Below, one piece after another: positions 7,549 through 10,360 of a stretch of 10,360 nucleotides of DNA. Position numbers and translations under genes: made by a program. The stretch lies in assembly GCA_029256345.1 (NCBI GenBank), contig JAQSYC010000065.1, positions 1 to 10,360 of the forward strand, given 5' to 3'. The stretch is from Clostridia bacterium. Its GTDB lineage: Bacteria > Bacillota > Clostridia > Lachnospirales > Cellulosilyticaceae. The notes under the pieces were generated by a model. It ran no database searches. It worked only from the letters and a program-made list of their open reading frames with translations, and had not been told where the DNA came from. Each line of letters begins with the position of its first letter. Position 1 is the stretch's first letter.

Positions 7549-7583
7549 ATTCTAACTCAATGTGAGTCAAGAATATATTTTTT
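7549..7583 (+). terminator. Mid-operon hairpin with T tract (possible attenuator or partial terminator)
   Basis: ATTCTAACTCA (7549-7559) pairs with TGAGTCAAGAAT (7563-7574) through two five-pair stretches around a small internal bulge, with a three-base loop. ATA and a run of six T (7578-7583) follow. It sits between the permease stop and the binding protein's ribosome binding site. The stem is AT-rich and imperfect, so it may be a leaky terminator, an mRNA end that protects one of the two messages, or a processing site. Confidence 0.5.
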
Positions 7584-7605
7584 AATGATGAGAGGGGATT
7601 ATAAC

Positions 7606-8637
7606 ATGAAAAAATCATTAGTATTAGGTTTAGCCTTATCGCTTGTAATGGGACTTGGTGTTGGATGCGGACCAAAGACAGAAACAACTCCAGCTCCAGA
7701 ACCAGCAGCAACAGAAACACCAGCAGCAACTGAAGGAGAGGCGCCAGCAGAGACAGCAGCGCCAGAGAAGATATATATACCTGTTATCTCAAAAGGCTTC
7801 CAACATCAATTCTGGCAAGCAGTAAAACTCGGAGCAGAGAGAGCAGCTAGTGACTATGGCGTTGAAATTACATTTGAAGGGCCTGAAACAGAAGCTCAAG
7901 TTGATAAACAATTAGATATGCTTCAAGCAGCTTTAGCTAAAAATCCACAAGCCATTGCATTAGCAGCACTTGATTCAAAAGCAGCTACATCTTATCTTGA
8001 AAAAGCAGAAGCATCAGGTATTCCAGTTGTTGGATTTGACTCAGGTGTTGACAGTCCAATCGTAAAAACAACAGCAGCAACAGACAACTACGCAGCAGCA
8101 GCAGCAGCAGCAGATAAAATGGCAGAGCTTATTGGTGGTTCTGGTAAAGTAGGACTTATTGTTCATGACCAAACAAGTAAAACAGGTGTAGACAGACGTG
8201 ACGGATTTGTTAAAACTCTTGAAGAAAAATATCCAGATATTGAAGTAGTACCTGTACAATATGGTGAAGGTGACCATGCCAAATCAACAGAAGCGGCAAA
8301 AGCTATTTTAACAGCTAATCCAGACATCAAAGGTATGTTTGGTGCTAATGAAGGTTCTATTGCAGGGATTATCAATGCAGCTAAAGAACTTAATAAAGTA
8401 GGACAAATTACAATTATAGGTTTTGACTCAGGTAAATTACTTCTTGATGCCATTAAAGCTGACATTGTAGCAGGTGCTATCACACAAGATCCAGTAGGTA
8501 TCGGTTATAAAGCGGTAGAAGCAGCATACAAAGCTTACAAAGGAGAAGAATCTCCAGAATTTATTGATACTGGATTCAAATGGTATGACAAAACAAACAT
8601 GGATACTCCAGAAATTAAAGAAGTTCTTTATGAATAA
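7606..8637 (+). CDS. Sugar-binding lipoprotein of the ABC transporter (first of three paralogues)
   Basis: This is the extracellular solute-binding protein of the importer, 343 residues. ATG 7606 follows AGAGGGG (7591-7597). The open frame includes earlier ATGs at 7585 and 7588, which lie upstream of this site. The N-terminus is a lipoprotein signal (MKKSLVLGLALSL onward) ending in GVGC with C21 as the likely lipidated residue. An unstructured Pro/Thr/Ala/Glu linker to about residue 54 follows. The type 1 binding fold shows VISKGFQHQFW (F69, W70), GFDSGVDSPIV (143 onward), DRRDGF (196-201), GANEGS (246 onward), GFDSGK (272 onward) and ITQDP (292-296), all at places that line the sugar site in RbsB-like proteins. 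A (GCA)7 tract encodes seven alanines. Codon choice is unusually uniform (GCA, ACA, CCA, AAA), which suggests high expression. The substrate is unknown. Confidence 0.94.
   Translation: MKKSLVLGLALSLVMGLGVGCGPKTETTPAPEPAATETPAATEGEAPAETAAPEKIYIPVISKGFQHQFWQAVKLGAERAASDYGVEITFEGPETEAQVDKQLDMLQAALAKNPQAIALAALDSKAATSYLEKAEASGIPVVGFDSGVDSPIVKTTAATDNYAAAAAAADKMAELIGGSGKVGLIVHDQTSKTGVDRRDGFVKTLEEKYPDIEVVPVQYGEGDHAKSTEAAKAILTANPDIKGMFGANEGSIAGIINAAKELNKVGQITIIGFDSGKLLLDAIKADIVAGAITQDPVGIGYKAVEAAYKAYKGEESPEFIDTGFKWYDKTNMDTPEIKEVLYE
8092..8112 (+). repeat. (GCA)7 trinucleotide tract encoding Ala7
   Basis: Seven perfect GCA units lie in frame in the first binding-protein gene, between DNY and DKMAEL. 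The paralogues have seven residues at the same place (GAGVLAA and AVGVLAA), so the tract replaces ordinary helix sequence without changing its length. Copy-number changes would add or remove alanine without breaking the frame. Confidence 0.95.
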
Positions 8638-8652
8638 AATAGCTTGATTTAA

Positions 8653-8715
8653 CTCAATATAAATAAAAATAGTACGGACACTTAAAGTGTCGGTACTATT
8701 TTTATTTATATTGAG
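8653..8715 (+). terminator. Long hairpin between the first and second binding-protein genes (probable bidirectional terminator)
   Basis: Two 30-base arms (8653-8682 and 8686-8715) pair with a single G-G mismatch (8676/8692) around a TAA loop. The upper stem holds the GC-richer GGACACTTAAAGTGTC core. The right arm contains ATTTTTATTTATATT, which can serve as the U-rich tail. It begins 15 bases after the stop of the first binding protein. The symmetry is much greater than most terminators need. Confidence 0.82.
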
Positions 8716-8756
8716 AAGATTTATTTATCTATCAGAGGATATTTCAATTAGATGTA

Positions 8757-8786
8757 TAGATAAGGAAAATAGAAGCATTCTATAGT
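8757..8786 (+). promoter_or_regulatory. Possible promoter of the second and third binding-protein genes
   Basis: A weak -35 TAGATA (8757-8762) and a -10 TATAGT (8781-8786) are 18 bases apart, giving a start near 8793. The -35 overlaps the right arm of an inverted repeat, TTATCTAT (8725-8732) with ATAGATAA (8756-8763), which could be a regulator site. The strong hairpin upstream makes a separate promoter likely, but the exact elements are uncertain. Confidence 0.4.
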
Positions 8787-8840
8787 ATAAAGAGGAAGTT
8801 TGAGCGTGATATAAAAAGAGTCGAAGTGAAAGGGGAAAAT

Positions 8841-9797
8841 ATGAGGAGACCAATACTATTCGGAATTATTCTAGCATTTGTCTTGGGAGTTGGGATTTCG
8901 ATACAAAAGTTGTCAGCAGCAGAAGAAAATATCTCTATTGCCCTTATTGCCAAGGGTATTAAATATAAATATTGGAATGCAGTTCGAGAAGGTGCCGAAA
9001 AAGCCGCCAGAGACTATGGGGTTCAAATAACATTTGAAGGTACTGAGGAAGAGGAACAAATTCAACAACAAATTATCCTATTGCAGCAGGCTTTAGATAA
9101 AAATCCTCAGGCTATTGTCCTGTCATCAGTGGATATCAGTGCGATAACGCCCTATCTTGAAATGGCTCAAGCAAAAGGTATTCCAATTATTGGATTTGAT
9201 TCGGGAGTAAACAGTCCAATAGTTAGAACCACTGTAGCCACAGATAACTATGGAGCAGGAGTTCTAGCAGCAGATAAAATGGCAGAGCTCCTTGGCGCAG
9301 AAGGAAAAGTGGGGGTTGTTGTTCAAGATATTACAAGTAAATCAGCAACTGACAGAAGAGACGGATTTATAGATACAATCAATCAAAATTATCCTAATAT
9401 GACAGTAGCAGATGTCAGATATGGGAGCGGAGATTATATCCAGTCAGAAGAGGTTACAAAAGAGATGTTTGCAGTGCACCCAGATATGAGGGGTGTATTT
9501 GGTACTAATGAAGGTTCGAGTATAGGGATTATTAATGCAATTAAAGAGTTTAATAAGGTGGACCAAGTAGTAGGTATTGGCTTTGATTCAGGAGAAGAGA
9601 TTCAGCAGGCTATTAGAGAGGGAATCATATCTGGAGCTATTACACAAAATCCAAGAGCTGTTGGATATGAAGCAGTAGAAGCAGCTATCAGAGCTTATAG
9701 AGGAGAAATACTGCCGGAATTCATAGATACTGGTTTCGAATGGTACGATCGATCCAATATAGATAACCCGGAGATTCAAGAGCTTCTTTATGAATAA
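8841..9797 (+). CDS. Second sugar-binding protein paralogue, secreted but without lipobox
   Basis: This 318-residue binding protein starts at ATG 8841 with AAGGGG (8830-8835) just upstream. GTG 8826 in the same frame would add only five residues and lacks a good site. It follows the first paralogue almost residue for residue: ITFEG, DKNPQAIVLSS, GIPIIGFDSGVNSPIV (GFDSG from 118), ATDNY, DKMAELLG, DRRDGF (171-176), GTNEGSS, GIGFDSGEE, GAITQNP, and the shared ending EFIDTGFEWYD...PEIQELLYE. Differences are informative. The signal sequence has no cysteine and ends in KLSAAEE, resembling a signal peptidase I site. The Pro/Thr linker is missing. The first ligand loop reads AKGIKYKYW, with Tyr in place of Phe, and LAALDS is replaced by LSSVDI. 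It probably binds a related but different ligand, or serves sensing. The third paralogue starts 28 bases downstream in the same transcript. Confidence 0.92.
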   Translation: MRRPILFGIILAFVLGVGISIQKLSAAEENISIALIAKGIKYKYWNAVREGAEKAARDYGVQITFEGTEEEEQIQQQIILLQQALDKNPQAIVLSSVDISAITPYLEMAQAKGIPIIGFDSGVNSPIVRTTVATDNYGAGVLAADKMAELLGAEGKVGVVVQDITSKSATDRRDGFIDTINQNYPNMTVADVRYGSGDYIQSEEVTKEMFAVHPDMRGVFGTNEGSSIGIINAIKEFNKVDQVVGIGFDSGEEIQQAIREGIISGAITQNPRAVGYEAVEAAIRAYRGEILPEFIDTGFEWYDRSNIDNPEIQELLYE

Positions 9798-9825
9798 GTG
9801 CTTATACCGGAGAGGTGAGGAACAT

Positions 9826-10360
9826 ATGAAAAAGGTAATAGTATTAGGAGTAGCATTTTTTTTGATTTTTGGAGCGAGTCTCAAAGTTGTAAAAATAATC
9901 AATAGAAGAGTAACAGTGACAGTAAATACAGTGGGTATGGAGAGTCCACAGGACAACTATATAGCTCTTATTGCAAAAAATCAAAATAGGTTCTGGAAAG
10001 CTGTTCAGGAAGGGGCGAAAAAGGCTGCAGACGAATATGGAATCAATATTACCTTTGAGGCACCAAAAACAGAGGCAGAGATTGATAAGCAGCTTAATAT
10101 GCTGGGTGCAGCATTAGACAAACATCCTAAAGCTGTGGTATTGGCAGCACTAGATTCAAGACTTGCGACACCTTATCTTGAAAGAGCAGAACAACTTAAT
10201 ATACCTGTTATTGGCTTTGATTCTGGGGTAGACAGTCCTATTGTGAAAACAACAGTTGCAACAGATAACTATGCAGTAGGGGTATTGGCAGCAGATAAAA
10301 TGGCAGAAGTCATAGGAGGAAAAGGAGAAGTGGGTATTGTTGTTCATGATCAAAGGGGGA
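9826..10360 (+). CDS. Third sugar-binding protein paralogue, cut by the window end
   Basis: The gene starts at ATG 9826 after GGAGAGGTGAGG (9809-9820) and stays open to the window edge, giving 178 residues, a little over half of the expected protein. The N-terminus (MKKVIVLGVAFFLIFGASLK, then VVKIINRR) is a single hydrophobic helix bounded by basic residues, with no cysteine and no obvious cleavage site, so it may be a membrane anchor. The domain begins with YIALIAKNQNRFWKAVQEGAKKAA and continues with ITFEAPKTEAEIDKQL, VLAALDSRLATPYLERAE, IPVIGFDSGVDSPIVKTT (GFDSG from 130), ATDNYAVGVLAADKMAEVIG and VGIVVHDQRG. In the ETEAQVDKQLDML/KTEAEIDKQLNML and LAALDS segments it is closer to the first paralogue than to the second. 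Its first ligand loop (NQNRFW) is one residue shorter than in the other two. Cotranscription with the second paralogue is likely from the 28-base gap. Confidence 0.9.
   Translation, partial: MKKVIVLGVAFFLIFGASLKVVKIINRRVTVTVNTVGMESPQDNYIALIAKNQNRFWKAVQEGAKKAADEYGINITFEAPKTEAEIDKQLNMLGAALDKHPKAVVLAALDSRLATPYLERAEQLNIPVIGFDSGVDSPIVKTTVATDNYAVGVLAADKMAEVIGGKGEVGIVVHDQRG

Noticed and set aside
8041..8277. Minus-strand frame with a run of cysteines
   Set aside because: The cysteine run is only the reverse-strand reading of the GCA repeat and other alanine codons in the first binding-protein gene.

Overview
The window is AT-rich DNA with strong AGGAGG-type ribosome binding sites, GTG and TTG starts, U-tailed intrinsic terminators and lipoprotein-style solute-binding proteins. 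This suggests a low-GC Gram-positive anaerobe of the Clostridia. A Lachnospiraceae or Cellulosilyticum-like organism is a guess from gene style, not a proof. The content is one sugar-sensing and sugar-uptake locus, entirely on the + strand, behind the tail of an unrelated chemotaxis receptor gene.

Layout. Positions 1-197 hold the C-terminal end of a methyl-accepting chemotaxis protein, closed by a terminator (224-259). A promoter near 328-357 then drives a three-gene signalling operon: a YesN-type response regulator (REC plus AraC helix-turn-helix, 489-2078), a YesM/LytS-type sensor histidine kinase that is broken by a frameshift (2089-3809), and a membrane-anchored periplasmic-binding-protein-like sensor (3819-4799). 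This operon closes at a strong hairpin (4829-4886). A second operon carries a ribose/xylose/galactose-class ABC transporter: a double-NBD ATPase (5025-6527, best start TTG), an RbsC-type permease (6562-7542), a mid-operon hairpin with a T tract, and a lipoprotein solute-binding protein (7606-8637) followed by a 30-bp hairpin. A third unit holds two further solute-binding proteins, one complete (8841-9797) and one cut by the window end (9826-10360). Both are clear paralogues of the first, but neither has a lipobox cysteine.

How the genes probably work together: an extracytoplasmic binding protein reports a sugar to the histidine kinase, the kinase phosphorylates the AraC-type regulator, and the regulator activates the transporter genes. 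The gene order resembles the XylFII-LytS-YesN/XylFGH D-xylose system described in Clostridium beijerinckii. The substrate here cannot be read from sequence alone.

The points that stand out are three tandem paralogous binding proteins served by one ATPase/permease pair, with differing first ligand-loop sequences and different membrane attachment; the frameshift in the sensor kinase; and the hairpins that separate the binding-protein genes from the transporter genes. I saw no RNA genes, CRISPR arrays, insertion sequences or origins. No stretch longer than 300 bases lacks a gene.
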